Source of the DNA: Zanthoxylum bungeanum
Lineage: Eukaryota > Streptophyta > Magnoliopsida > Sapindales > Rutaceae
Assembly (NCBI GenBank): GCA_019454045.1
Contig: SKCR01036751.1
Span: 868,001-932,000, forward strand
DNA length: 64,000 nucleotides
Direction: 5' to 3'
Part shown: positions 35,988 through 48,693 of the stretch, piece after piece
Layout: each line of letters opens with the position of its first letter
Position numbering within the stretch: the stretch's first letter is position 1
The notes under the pieces: generated by a model
Databases searched by the model: none
The model's input: only the letters and a program-made list of their open reading frames with translations
What the model was told of the DNA's origin: nothing
Position numbers and translations under genes: made by a program

Positions 35988-36415
35988 GTGTATATGTCAT
36001 TTTACTAAATTTTGAAGGTGCATATATCTATTTTCGAAACTAAAATGGTGTGTTTATTCATTATACATCATTTTTGAGATGTATATGTTATTTTCCTAAA
36101 TTGTTAAATAAATGTCAAACAGTTAGTATTAAAACAAATCTTAACATTATCAATGACGAATATGATAGATTTTTCTAATTTTTATTAGTGTCGATTTCTC
36201 AAAAATATAGTAAAATATAAAATTTTGTAATCAAATATAAAAAATTTTAAATATATAATAATATAATATTACTCTAATATTTATTGTACTCATTTATTAT
36301 CTTCTAATTTATAAAGATAACGAATGATAATACCCGTAAAATAAAAGATAAAAAAAATACACAACTTCAAGTACAAACCAAACCTTGCACTATATATAAT
36401 TTAAACTTTCCGAAT
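35988..36415. repeat. Direct duplicate of 34036-34630, without the insertion
   Basis: This copy keeps the uninterrupted site ACTTCAAGTACAAACCAAAC where the other has a 157-bp insertion. The two copies lie about 1.95 kb apart in the same orientation, with the hAT fragment between them. Confidence 0.75.
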
Positions 36416-37084
36416 ATATATGTGTGTATATATATTTGCAATTATATTTTTTTTAATTTTTCTTTTTTTGAAAATTAGATTTTGTTATTTAAAATTTTAA
36501 TTTGAGGGGCTACAAATATGCTATGCTTGTGACAAATTCGTGAAGGAAAACGAATCGCGAATTCCAATTTATCCATCTATGAAGGTGGGTCCCACGGAAA
36601 ACTACTCTGAGATTGACACCTGTCCATATAGCTTCTTTATGATCCACGTTAGCCTAAAAATACAAGCTCCCCTCCCAGTGACCCCATCCAACGAGGACCG
36701 CCCATCAGACCATTCTTCACGTGCCACGTGTCCAGCCACACCAACTTTGATTTTCAGCTCGCCCCATCAGATGCTCTCTCTGCTTCTAATCCTTAGGTTT
36801 TTTAACTAAACCGAAAAAATCAAAAAGATTAAAAATCTATCTTTTAGCTCATTAAGCAATCCCTCTTTTCCTATAACACTTGTTTAGTCTCTTATTTTAA
36901 ATATTCAATTATTTTATTTTATTTCCTTTTTTGCATGAGCTCAAAAAATCCACTTAATCCCCAATTTTTATTTTTTATTTTTAAATAAAACCCATTACTC
37001 TCTATGCCACTTTCTCGAGAAAATTTCTGAACTTTCTAAGAACTGGAGATTTTCCGTAAAAAAATATATAAAGATTTAAAAAAA
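36416..37084 (+). promoter_or_regulatory. Upstream region of the kelch gene
   Basis: No coding sequence is seen. The twin G-boxes at 36718-36730 lie within it, about 355 bp before the start codon. The final stretch is AT-rich and likely includes the 5' leader. Confidence 0.45.
36718..36730 (+). promoter_or_regulatory. Twin G-box (two CACGTG cores)
   Basis: CACGTGCCACGTG holds two perfect CACGTG palindromes separated by one base. G-boxes bind plant bZIP and bHLH factors and serve as abscisic-acid or light response sites. Pairing two cores strengthens the case for real regulation of the kelch gene. Confidence 0.55.
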
Positions 37085-40000
37085 ATGAGGTGGGAAAAGG
37101 TCCAGCTGAAGAACCCACAAGCACAAGTGGCTCAACAATTAGTGTTGAGTGACATATCAAGTTTTGGGCCAGGCAAGAGATGGGGCCACACTTGCAACGC
37201 CATTAAAGGAGGCAGATTTCTTTATGTTTTTGGTGGCTATGGAAAAGATAACTGCCAAACAAACCAAGTTCACGTTTTTGATACTGGTACCTTCTTTTTA
37301 TTTTCCCAGATTCTTGTTTTTTTCTCCCCTCTTTTGTATTTGAGCAAGTGCCGGTTCTTAAAGCTTGCATTTTGGTTTGTGTTTTGTTCAATGCGGTTGT
37401 AAAATTTAAATTTTTTTCCTCATATGGGTGTATTGTTTGGCTGATTCATCGTAAAAGGAAGTCGGTTGTTTTAGGGTTTATTGGATGGAAATTTTTGGAT
37501 TTTTTGTTGTTGGGAGCCAGTGTTCTCTGCAAAGATTATTAGTATTAATGCTTTTGTGGGTTTGCTATGGAAATGATTTATGTTTTCTTTCTAACTATAT
37601 TTGTGGGGTTTTCTATATTAGCTTGATACTGTTCCATTTTGTTATGTCTTTTAATTCTTGTGGGTTTAGTGTCAGTTCCGTATTTGGAATCAATTTCTCA
37701 TTTGGGTTATTGCAAATTTTTGGTACATCACTACATATGAATATTTGTGCATTTTTTCTATAGCTACTCTTGCTGGGACTTCATTTTATTTTTCCATTCA
37801 TAAAGTGACTCATCTTGTATTTGACAGCTTTTATGTTGTTGTGTGTTCTCACATTCTAAATAGCTGCTTTGCAGTTAATCAGACGTGGAGCCAGCCAGTG
37901 ATAAAGGGCATTCCGCCCACTCCGCGGGACAGCCACAGTTGTACCACTGTTGGGGAAAACCTCTATGTTTTTGGTGGTACTGATGGAATGAACCCTCTTA
38001 AAGATTTGCATATTTTGGACACTTGTGAGTTCCTGTCCCCTTACTTTTTTCACCTTTGATTTGCCTTTTATTTCAAATGTTAATGTTTGTTACATTGGCA
38101 GATTGATAGATCAATAAATTTTCTGAAAGTAAACTGTTCAGGGAAAACTGTTTTAGTCTGAGTTATAAATTTATCCTGCTTCTGTTTCTTTTGTGTGTTA
38201 ATGAGCTTCAGAGATGAAACTGGTATCTTTTCCTCATGTCATTTTCTAGATGCTGGTATTCTGAGGATTTATTCTAAATCCTTTCTATCATATTTGTAGC
38301 TTCACATACATGGATATCTCCAAGTGTAAGAGGTGAAGGGCCGGAGGCACGAGAGGGTCATAGTGCTGCCCTTGTTGGTAAACGACTCTTCATATTTGGT
38401 GGTTGCGGAAAATCTTCTGATACTAATGATGAAGTATATTACAACGATCTTTACGTATTGAATACTGGTGAATATCTCTATTTACTGTTGGTTACTAAAT
38501 AGATTGTTCATTGATACATGATATTCACCCGAATTTAGTGTCCATTGATACGTGATTACATATTACAAAGAAAATGTTTTATTTCATCCTTCTTCCTCCT
38601 TTCTTGCAGAAACCTTTGTGTGGAAACTTGCTACAACATCAGGCAATCCTCCATCTGCACGTGATAGTCATACTTGCTCATCTTGGCAGAATAAGATCAT
38701 TGTGATTGGCGGTGAAGATGGACATGATTATTATTTGTCTGATGTCCATATCCTTGATACAGGTTTCAGATTTTTCTTGTATATATGGTTGATGCAATAT
38801 GAAACAATAAAATTTAACTCAATTATAAATTGCTTTATCTGGCTCGTATTATCTCAAATTTGCTTGGTATTGCTGCATTTTTATATTTATGTTGTTGTTG
38901 TTGTTGTTATCTATTTTATTAGATACCCTTACTTGGAAGGAGTTGAACACTTCTGGCATGATGTTGTCACCTCGAGCTGGTCATGCCACTGTTGTGCTTG
39001 GCAATAATTTATTCATATTTGGTGGATTTACGGATTCCCAAAATCTGTACGATGATCTCTATATGCTTGATGTTGGTATGTATGATGTAATTAGTGATAG
39101 CAATTTACAACTATCAAAATTTTCATTTCCTTCTCCTGTCTTGGAAATGTTCCATACCATGACGAATAATCTAACTGTGCACACTGGTGCATTATTTTAA
39201 TTTATAACTACTTAATTTTTCTCCAGAGGCTTTTAGTTGATACTTTTATGCATTAATGTGCATAGTTTCCTTTGATCATTCATGTCTGCTGTCTCCCAAT
39301 GCAGATTCTGGTTTATCGACAAAGGTGGTTACTACGGGTGAAGGGCCCTCTGCTAGATTCTCTGTTGCTGGGGACTGTTTGGATCCCTTAAAAGGTGGTG
39401 TCCTTGTGTTCATAGGTGGTTGTAATAAGGGTCTTGAAGCACTGGATGACATGTATTACTTGTACACAGGTTCAGCATACTCTTTTCCTTTTACCCTGAA
39501 TTAAATTTTAGCTGGTTCTGGTTCCATGTGATGGTTTGGTTTTGGAAATTCTCCAATTTTTTGAGTGTTTAGCTTTGAGACACTATGTGTTACTTGTACA
39601 GAGGTTTATGCTTTGCTAATTAAGTATAATGTCTATTTTTAGGACTTGTAAATGAGCGGAAGTTAGAGAAGTTATCTCTAAGGAAGCAATTGAAGCTAAA
39701 GTGCCAAGAACGAAATCTTACTCCAGTTCATGATAGAGCTCTGGTTAGATTTGACATGATCTCTGATGTGCACCAACTTGCACCTTTGTTGAGTTATGGC
39801 CAACCAAGTAAGAACTATTTTTACCACTAATACTTTGCGTCATGGTATGTGACATTTCCAAGACAGGAGAAGGAAATGAAAGTTAAAATACTTCTCCTGT
39901 CTAGTGGCGAAGACTAATACTTTGCAGTAGCTGTGCTCTGTAGGTGTTTGTTACACCTACAGTGTTCTACAACTTACTGCCTGCAGTTGCAACTAAATGC

Positions 40001-41758
40001 CTGTATTTGAGATATAATGATTCTATATTAGGGATACCACTTTGTTAAATAGCCAAAAGTGGCAAATGGAACTTAGGAATTTTTCCTGATGATACATGGT
40101 TGTCTTTTCCTCAGCATGTGTGCATTTTCTTGCTTTGATGACTTTTGCAATGATGTGGCTTGTGGGTATGCTTTGGGTTTCTATTATTAAATTTTCTTTA
40201 GTTTTTGATAAATCATCTTGGTGTATAATATATGCTTCGCATGGTGCATTTATTTGGATCTTAATTAATAACATGGTCATATTGTTGTTTTTTTTTCCCA
40301 CTTCCTAAGGGATGTTTGCCGTGTACTGTATTTATTGGTGTCTGATTGCAGGAATGGAGAATTTCCCATTAAATGAAGGTGTGGCTCTACAAGGGAAAAA
40401 GACATTTCATGCTAAGGTTACTGAAAGCTTTCCTCTTGGATATACTATTGAAACTACTATAGATGGAAAGCCTCTTTGTGGTATATTATTTGCAAACAAG
40501 CCAACATCTGCCAGCACAACTAATCATAATTCTAGTAGGTATGAACATAATCACAAGTTCCGTCTTTCTTTTTCATTTTATTTTTTAAACTGATTTAGTT
40601 TTGTTTATGCTTTTCTATATTGTGTTCTCATCAGGAAAAGAGCTGTTGGGGAAATTGGGGGTGCAATGTTAAATGGTGATTGCAATAGCAATTCAAAAGC
40701 ATCTAAAACCCTCAGGCGGGATGCAATGGATCACGAACAAGTTGATGGTGTTCATGGAAAGGCATTCACATCTCATGAGGGAGCTGCTGCTGCTCCAGAT
40801 ATGAAGAATCCTGTACATTCTGATGCCTTTCAGCCTGTAAAGGTTGTACATTCTTTTCATGTTTGATTCTTGTCGTAGTAGAAGCACTAGACATTTGGTT
40901 AAAATACAAAATTAAGAACATTGGTTCAGTTAAACTTAAACTTTCTTTCACTCTCTGGCTGTGTAAGTGCTGGCTGTAAGAACTGCAAAATACCTGATTT
41001 GACTTATCTGTGGTAAATTGGTAATTGTATATATTCTGGTAGGGATTCGTCTTATTTATGTTAATTCTTTTGGATTTAATCATTCTTCAATTGTTGTTGG
41101 ATGACTGTTAGAATGCATCTTATTGATCATTAGTTAAACAGTTACTCCATTAAAGAAGAAGTGATTAGCTTTTGGAAGCCCTTAAGTTGTTCATCGTGAC
41201 ACTTACGAGATTACCATGTCAACCTCTCAGGCTTCTTCAAATGTTAACGCATTGTATCTTGGTGCAGGATCCTGTAGATTCAGAACCATCAGTTGCTCAG
41301 TTGAATTTAAATGATGATAGGACAAATAATGCTCCAAACTCCACCACTGAAATCCCTAAAGAGACTATATGCTCCACAGAAAAGGACTCTGCCACTTTGT
41401 CACTGAACAAAGGTACGAATTTATTGTGCACTTCAACACTTACGCTATACATGGTTCTGCTTTGTCATGACCTGGAGTAATATCATTGAAGTTGTCAATC
41501 GAACCAAGCTTGCTTGCTTTTTACAAGTGTGCTTGAGAAAAACGTGTATGGGTTTTAAATGCAAGAGACAAAAATAATAATCTGAATTTTATGTATGTTT
41601 GGATAACTTGGATATGTGTGTGTGTATATAGCTCATGTTTGTTTCACATTTGTTTCAAATGTTAAAGCAGTTCTGAGGAACAAATTGAGTGGTTTTTGTT
41701 TGCAGATGACAAGATACCAACTGTGGAGTGTCACACGGAATCCGCAGAACCAATTTGA
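37085..41758 (+). CDS. Kelch-repeat protein with long polar C-terminal tail
   Basis: Eleven exons encode 582 aa: 37085-37286, 37875-38024, 38300-38467, 38610-38762, 38923-39075, 39305-39469, 39643-39807, 40352-40538, 40635-40842, 41268-41412 and 41706-41758. Residues 1-330 hold six kelch units, each with a double glycine after hydrophobic residues (YVFGGYG, YVFGGTDG, IFGGCGK, VIGGEDG, IFGGFTD, FIGGCNK) and a later tryptophan in most. They should fold as one beta-propeller, a protein-binding surface. Residues 331-385 are basic and helical (ERKLEKLSLRKQLKLK). The rest is polar and probably disordered. Each propeller unit is one exon, and all seven first introns are phase 1. There is no F-box, phosphatase or BTB domain. 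The molecular role is unknown. Arabidopsis has a similar kelch gene next to RBL12. Confidence 0.9.
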
Positions 41759-42419
41759 TAAGAAAACGTGGCCTTCTTTCTAACTGTTTTGAGATGACTT
41801 CTGAACAAAGTTACGATACAAACCACAAGCCATATTTGTACATTCAATGTTTTAAGGTGGTAATAGATGCATTTGACCTGTGATATGGAGCCTGCTATGT
41901 GCTTACTGGTGTTATATCAACCACCTTCTAACAGTCTTTTTGTTCTACGAGCCAATGCTCTCCTCGTAGACGGAACATTAACTATTCGAAAACAAGAGTA
42001 GCTTCAGCCCGGAATGGTACATTGCTTTCCAGCAAAATATGAAGATGTTTTTTTGTTACTTTTGACATGTTCCTACTGGAATCTATGCAAATCCTGTTCC
42101 TTAAGAATGTTATTTGAGAATTTTATTATTCAAGGTTCAAATTCATTTTAATGCATGCCATATTTGAACTTAAGAGTTGGCCTGATTCTTCAGTTAGCTT
42201 TAAAATGTTACATTGCCAGTAACTGCATAATGGGATAGTGAAGATGTTCACACATGCCATATTTAAGCTTTAAAGTTTTAAGCTGTTGAGCAGAACCCCA
42301 ACATTTTTCTCCAAAGGAAGAATATTACATTATGCAAATAAAAATATCTCCATTATCAAAACAGATTCAGATATTGATTATTGCTTCAGCTTCAAAGATT
42401 CCAACTTCAACCTGGGGCC
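41759..42419. other. Convergent 3' flanks of the kelch and SPIRAL1-like genes
   Basis: The two genes point at each other across this stretch. It holds their 3' untranslated regions and no further gene. Confidence 0.5.
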
Positions 42420-43054
42420 TCATTTCTCATTACCGCCGAACAGGTAATCCAAGGAAGATCCTCCACCAGGGGCTGCATGCACCTTAGTCGTAGGACGATC
42501 CTGTCCAAAAAACATATTCAAACATCAAGTTAAACTCGTGATTCTGCGCAAATGCGAAAGTAAAATGATATATGAGATGATAAGTAAAATGATACACGAA
42601 TGAATCAGTAGAAGAAATGCAAGTGGACACAGACAAGCATGCCAACCACAACTGACTAACTCAACTGACCATGGGTGAAAGTATAAAATTTAGTCACGAT
42701 TTGATGCAAAACACAAATAACTAGCAGAACTGCAGAAGAAGACAGTTATAACTAAGATCATACAGTGAGGAAGTTGCCACAGTTCTGCCCATCAGCGCGA
42801 AAATAGTTGTTCACTTTGCTCCCAGGAACCCCAGCTGGAATCTCCTCCTTATTGACTTCTGCTGGAGGCGCAGCTGCTACCGCAGGTGCTTCAGTGGTAG
42901 CCTTTTGAACAGCCGCCCCATTGTTTGCAGGCTCAACTTGGCTCCTAGGAACTTCTGTGGAGCTCGGGGTGGGTTTTGCTGGAGGAGCCTCCCCACCTCC
43001 GAAAAGGTACCCCAAAGAACTCTGTCCTCCACCGCTGCTGACTCCACGACCCAT
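42420..43054 (-). CDS. SP1L: SPIRAL1-like microtubule-associated protein
   Basis: Two coding exons (43054-42764 and 42500-42420) encode 123 aa. The N-terminus MGRGVSSGGGQSSLGYLFG and the C-terminus GGGSSLDYLFGG are the two conserved ends of the plant SPIRAL1 family, which carry a related repeat. The middle is rich in A, P, T and E and variable, as usual. Family members of about 100-125 aa bind cortical microtubules and promote straight cell expansion. An upstream in-frame ATG at 43096 would add 14 lysine-rich residues and is unlikely. A 5' UTR intron is suggested: a donor of type GGTGAGTG near 43828 and an acceptor TGCAG near 43109. The intron between coding exons is 263 bp with GT-AG ends. 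Which of the family's paralogues it matches cannot be told. Confidence 0.93.
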
Positions 43055-43921
43055 GATTTTTTTATTTTTTTTATTCTCTGAACTTTTATCTAACAAACCT
43101 TAGATCCTGCACAAATTTTCCAATAAAAACAAATGCAAAGTATTAGCTTCTTAACACTCGCAAACTTCAAACAAAATTCCAAAGTCGATGTAACTTGAGC
43201 AGTGCGAGCATAAACAAGCCTTGAAAAACGAATCTAGCCTGGATCAAGCTTAGGATTAGGATAGTACCTTAATTATATAAAATACCCTTCACAGTTCACA
43301 TTACACGGAACCATTAGTCCTGATGTAAAATTGTACAAATAATAGATACAAAGAGATCAAGAAATACAACAAAATTATAAATAGCAAACTAATTTACATA
43401 CCAAACAAATAAAAAGAAAATCCACATGCAAGGCAATAGCATTTTTTTAAGAAAAAAAAAAACAAGTAATCTAAGCCTTAAAGAGCCAAGTAAACCTAAA
43501 ATAAACAAAATGTACACTTTGAAAATAATAATAATAATTATAATAATAAATGTCATTTTCAGGCAATAATAATAATAATAAAGACTTAAGAATGAACATC
43601 AGAACGTTAATTAAGCATGATGCTTTTTTTTGATACAGACATCTGAGGGTGAAATGTAGTTTTATAACAACATCAGATCAGATCTAATAATTAAAACAAA
43701 AAACACAATACAGTAAATCTGAAACCCTCAAATCCTGTTTGGTGGCCGAGAAAGCAAGGGAAAACAGCATGGAAAATAAAATTAAAAAAATTAAAAAAGG
43801 ATAGAGAGAGAGAGAGTTGGATCACTCACCCGGTGCTTGTGTTGTGTGTTTTTGGTTGGATCAGATCTGAAGCAAAATAAGGGAAGGAGAGAAGGATTTT
43901 AACATAGTGAGCTTTTAAATT

Positions 43922-43927
43922 CACGTG
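43922..43927 (-). promoter_or_regulatory. G-box upstream of the SPIRAL1-like gene
   Basis: A CACGTG palindrome lies about 50-90 bp upstream of the likely 5' end of the transcript. It may be a bZIP/bHLH site. A single six-base match is weak evidence. Confidence 0.35.
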
Positions 43928-44049
43928 GGACCCATATGTTGTGATTGTTCATTGTTCCGTTATGTATATGAGCATCTGCTGTGGCGGCCCCATTCCTTTT
44001 TTAAATTTTAAATTTTAAATTTTCGAAATTACGGTTACCGAACCGACGT

Positions 44050-44512
44050 TTATTTTAAATATTATTTTTCAAACCATTGGAGTCACTTTTGTTTACTCCG
44101 GAAGTTTGGTACATTTTTTTCTTCTATTTCAGATAATTTCTCAATTTCTTCTAAGATAGAGCTTCTCATTGTAATTTCAAACATCTCAAGTAATTTCATT
44201 CATTCATCCAATATTTATAAATAATCAATTGTAGTTTACCAATTGGGATATTATTATCATTGAATATCATTTTATAATCCAACTTTTGTCCGATATCTTT
44301 TATTTTGTACTTCTTCTCAACAGAATCTCATAATTTCTTTGCATAAGTCATGTTTTAGTACATATTGTACATGGTATTATTAAGACCACCTAAGAGGTAG
44401 TTTTTGCACAAAAAGTTGCATTGCGACCATGCCTCAACTCGCAGTTGTCAAGCTGCTTCACTCTCTCCCTCCATAAGACACGGAGGAGTTTCTTTGAGAT
44501 ACTTAGCCAACT
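44050..44512 (-). pseudogene. Copia-type gag remnant, downstream half
   Basis: On the minus strand the frame reads AKYLKETPPCLMEGESEAA, then NFLCKNYLLGGLNN, then SVEKKYKIKDIG and LDYKM. This order matches the copia gag domain (UBN2 type), with stops and changes throughout. Its upstream half is at 48826-48960, on the far side of the hAT nest. This shows that the hAT element at 44521-48811 inserted into this gag. Confidence 0.75.
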
Positions 44513-44723
44513 ATAGTGTGTAGATCCGGCCACCGATTCGGTTTCATTCTAAAATGGAACCGAACTGAACGATTACAGTCCCACTCATTGTGGAACCATT
44601 AATCGAAATCGGATCGGACGGTTCCTCCAGTTCGGCTAAGGTGAGAACCGTAACCAAACCGAAAAGAACCGGTTATGATTCCCGAACCAAAATCGGAAGG
44701 TACCGGAACTAAACAGTTCATTC

Positions 44724-47700
44724 TAGGGGTGTGCATTAATCGGTTTTAACCGATTAACCGAACCGTTCCGACTCATTTTTTTATTACGGTTCGGTTATTG
44801 CGGTTAAATCGGTTATGGCGGTTAAAATTTTTTTCTTTTTTGGTTAATTGGTTCGGTTACGGTTATGAGATTCGCATAACCGAACCGACCGATTAACCGA
44901 TATTTATATATATATATATACCCTAATACATAAAAACCCTAATTTCCAACACACATACCCACTTCAGTCTCAGCCACCTACTGCCTACACACAAAATTTC
45001 AAAAGTCAAAACCCCAAAATCACAAACCCTTCGCTTCTTTTCTTCTTCTAATTTTCTCATTCGAAGGTCTAAGGCTTCAGCCGCCATCGCCAACAACTTT
45101 GATTAGATAAGGTATAGGTGTGCTCTTAGTAGTATGCTTCATCATCCTTTTTTTTTATTTAAATCTGTGACTAGCTCTTGTATCCCTTTTGATTCTTTTT
45201 TATTCTTTGGTCTGTGAATTCTGTGTGATATTAATTTTGTTCGACCTTTTGTATAATATGACCGAAACTAGTTTGAGCTAGCCGAGTTAATTTGCAAGTA
45301 TTTGGTACCGTTCAAATTAAAATGTTATTATTATTTTTATGGCTTTCTCGCTTTCGTCTTTCGAGAGTGGAATTTTCAATATTGCATAACGTAATGCCTG
45401 AATTGGAGTATGGCCAAGAAAGTATACCAAAACGGAAGCTCCGCTCATATTTTTAACAGACTTTGTTGTTGTTAGGTTTACATTTTACTATTCAATTGAC
45501 CAACCCCAATGGTAAAGCCAATCCCTGGTGTATCCGTAAGCATCAGAACACAACAAGAGGATTAAACTGAATCGCAACTAGAGGATTAAACTAAATTTTA
45601 TAGTTGAAGTTTTAATAGGTATTTGTGGGGTTTGATCTAGGAGTGGGACCATTATATCTTATTCTTGCCCCTGTTTTGAATTATGGTTACCGCGAGAGAT
45701 AAGAGGATTTGGTGATGATTCTGTAAAGTAAAGATATGTAAAGTAAAGATATTGACGGATCTTCAAGTACTTGGTCAAATATTAGACACTGTCATGCATT
45801 GGTCATTTTTCTTTTTGCCGCATACAGAATGATAATTGTAAAATACAATGCTTATCTATAGATTTGATCTGTAAATTAATTTTCTTTTTTCTATTGTGTA
45901 AAATATATGTTTCTGATATTTTCTTTTCTGTTTCAGATTGTAGGACCACTCGTGAAAATGAACCAAGGTGAAGCAAATGAAATTGGACAACCTGCAGATG
46001 AAACTTCTCATCCAAACACTAGTCAAAATCCAATTACGCAAGAGTCTTCATCTATTCCAGATACTTTGACTTCAAGGCCCCCAAAGATGAGGAAGACAAG
46101 CAAGAAACGATCTGTAGTTTGGGATCACTTCACAAAGCCTGAAAGTGGTGATGAAAATCCTATAAGTAAGTGCAATTACTGTCATCGTGAATTTTGCAGT
46201 GGTTCCAAAACTAATGGTACATCATCTCTCAAATATCATCTTAGTATTTGCAAGAAATATTTAGCCACAAAGCCTGCAGACCCTAAACAATCCATTATTA
46301 GTATTCATGTCGACTCTAAAAGTCAAGAAGTTACCTCTTTAACTAATTGGAAGTTTGATCAGAATGCAATTAGGTTGGCTTTGATGAAAATGTTAATCAT
46401 TGATGAACTGCCATTTAAATTTGTAGAGGGTGATGGGTTTAGGCATTTCATGAGTGTTGCATGCCCACGTTTTCATATTAATTCTAGGTGGACTTATGCT
46501 GGAGATTGTTTCAATTTTTTTCTTGATGAGAAGAAATGTTATAAATCTGAGCTGAAGAGATCTGCAAAAAGAATTTGCCTTACTACTGATACTTGGACTT
46601 CAATACAAAAGGTCAATTATATGTGTCTCACCGCACATTATATTGATCAGAACTGGAAATTAAACAAAAGAATTTTGAATTTTTGTTCAATTTCTAGTCA
46701 TAAAGGGGAGGCAATTGGTAGGGCCATAGAGACATGCTTATCTGCTTGGGAAATTGATGGGGTAATGACTGTGACAGTTGACAATGCAAGCTCTAATGAT
46801 GTTGCTATAAATTATTTGAGGAGAAAAATGAGAACATAGCCAAACACTATTCTTCAACCTAAGTATCTACATGTTAGGTGTGTTGCACATATCTTGAATC
46901 TAGTTGTAACAGATGGTTTAAAAGAGGCTAGCAAGTCAGTTGATCGTATTCGATAGGCTGTAAAATTCATTAGACAATCTCCTTCTAGGCTGCAAAAGTT
47001 TAATGAATGTGTAGCTATTGAGAAAATTGATAGCAAGTGTATGTTGAATCTTGATTGTCCAACAATGTGGAATTCCACCTATAAGATGCTTGATGTGGCT
47101 TTGAAATTTAGAAATGCTTTTGAGAGATATGATGATCTAGATCCAAATTTTAGTAGAGATCTTACATTAAATTATGATGGAGTTCCTTTGGATGATGATT
47201 GGAACAATGTCAATAGCTTAGTAGTTTTCCTACGACACTTTTATGAGATTACATTACGTGTCTATGGAACCAAATATGTAACAGCCAATACTTTTTTTGA
47301 GGAGATTACTGCAATTGATTGCTTGTTGAATGAGTTGGAGAATAGTGATGACATGGATATGAGTGCTATGGCAATAAAAATGAGGCAAAAGTATGAGAAA
47401 TATTGGGGGAAAAGTGACAAAATGAACAAATTGATTTACATAGCTGCCATTCTTGATCCTAGGAGAAAATTAGGGTATGTTGAATTTGCATTAGAGCACA
47501 TGTACGGTAAAGAATTAGGTGGTCACTTGGCTAAGAGTGTGAAAGATGCAATTTATGAGCTATATGAGGATTATAAGAAGCTTGTATCTGCAAATAGTCA
47601 GGGACCTCCAAGTTCTATCTTTGTTGCCTCATCATCATCTACGACTAGTGAACAAGGCAACGATCTTGCAGTTCCTGTATCAAAGCTTATGATATCGAAG

Positions 47701-48693
47701 TATAAGAGGTTTAGGTCTGAATCTCATAGTGATGATGCAAAATCTGATTTGGAAAAGTATTTGATGGAGGAAGGTGAAGACGATTGTGATGACTTTGAAA
47801 TTCTTCGATGATGGCAGCTTAACTCTTCCAGGTTTCCTTTACTTTCAGAGATGGCACGTGATGTGCTAGCAATACCAATGTCAACTGTTGCATCGGAGTC
47901 AGCTTTTAGCACAGGTGGGAGAAAACTAGATGAATTTAGGAGCTCTTTGACTCCTAAAATTGTAGAATCCTTAATGTGTTCTCAAGATTGGCTTCAACAT
48001 TCCATGAAGAAAATTATTGAAAATGAGGAACAAATAGAAGAAGTTGTGAAGCTTGAGCAAGGTAAATGGAAAAAAATCAATATTATGTTAACTGTTTAGT
48101 GTTACTATTAAATTTATTGTCTTTATTTTTTCTTATATGTCAAACTAAAAATATGTTGTGTTACTTGTGTACTTTAAATAATGTAGACATGGTAAAACTT
48201 GGAATCAAGGTCACTTCAGATTTTGAATATGAGTAATGACATAATCGCCTTGCTGAGTTGCTGAGCCTAAGGTCCTGAGTTGCTGACTTTGAAGACGATT
48301 AAAGAAAATTACTTATTTATTAGTTGTTGAACACCTAATATGTTTGTATTTTTGATGGATTTTGTAATGTAATTTTGAGTGTTTTCTGACTTTCTGGATT
48401 GTCTTCTCAAAAATGCTTGATGAATTTATGATTTGATGTCTTTTTGATGGATTTGAATTTATATTTGTGTAATTGTGTTAAATGCTTTATTGAATTTGAT
48501 TTTGATGAATTTATATTTATTGGATTGGTTAATAACCGAATTAACCATAAACGACCGAAATATAACGGTTAATTGGCTAATGGTTATGAGTCATAAATTG
48601 GTTAATTCGGTCACACTTTTATTTAACCGAAAATTTCGGTTATGGTTAAAAAATCATGGATTAACCGACCGAACCGACCGATGATCACCCATA
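44724..48693 (+). mobile_element. 3970-bp hAT transposon with exact target duplication
   Basis: The element starts TAGGGGTGTGCATTAATCGG and ends CCGATGATCACCCATA, giving imperfect inverted ends. GTTCATTC is present on both sides (44716-44723 and 48694-48701), an exact 8-bp duplication. Both subterminal regions are dense in AACCGAACCG and CGGTTAAT words, which are probable transposase binding sites. One degenerate transposase gene lies inside. The leader at 45108-45935 looks like a 5' UTR intron (AAG|GTATAG ... TTTCAG|ATTG). Confidence 0.92.
45958..48099 (+). pseudogene. hAT transposase of RICESLEEPER type, three in-frame stops
   Basis: A single reading frame of 713 codons is open except for TAG at 46837, TAG at 46954 and TGA at 47809. 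The parts in order are a BED zinc finger near residues 45-105 (WDHFTKP, CNYCHREF, LKYHLSICKKY), an RNase H-like catalytic region (LTTDTWTSIQKVNYMCLTAH and VTVDNASSNDV), a helical middle (DCPTMWNSTYKML, AAILDPRRKLGYV), and the C-terminal hAT dimerisation domain (IPMSTVASESAFSTGGR). The order and spacing match plant RICESLEEPER-like hAT proteins. With three stops and no frameshifts, the gene is recently dead in this copy. Only substitutions have broken it. Confidence 0.9.
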
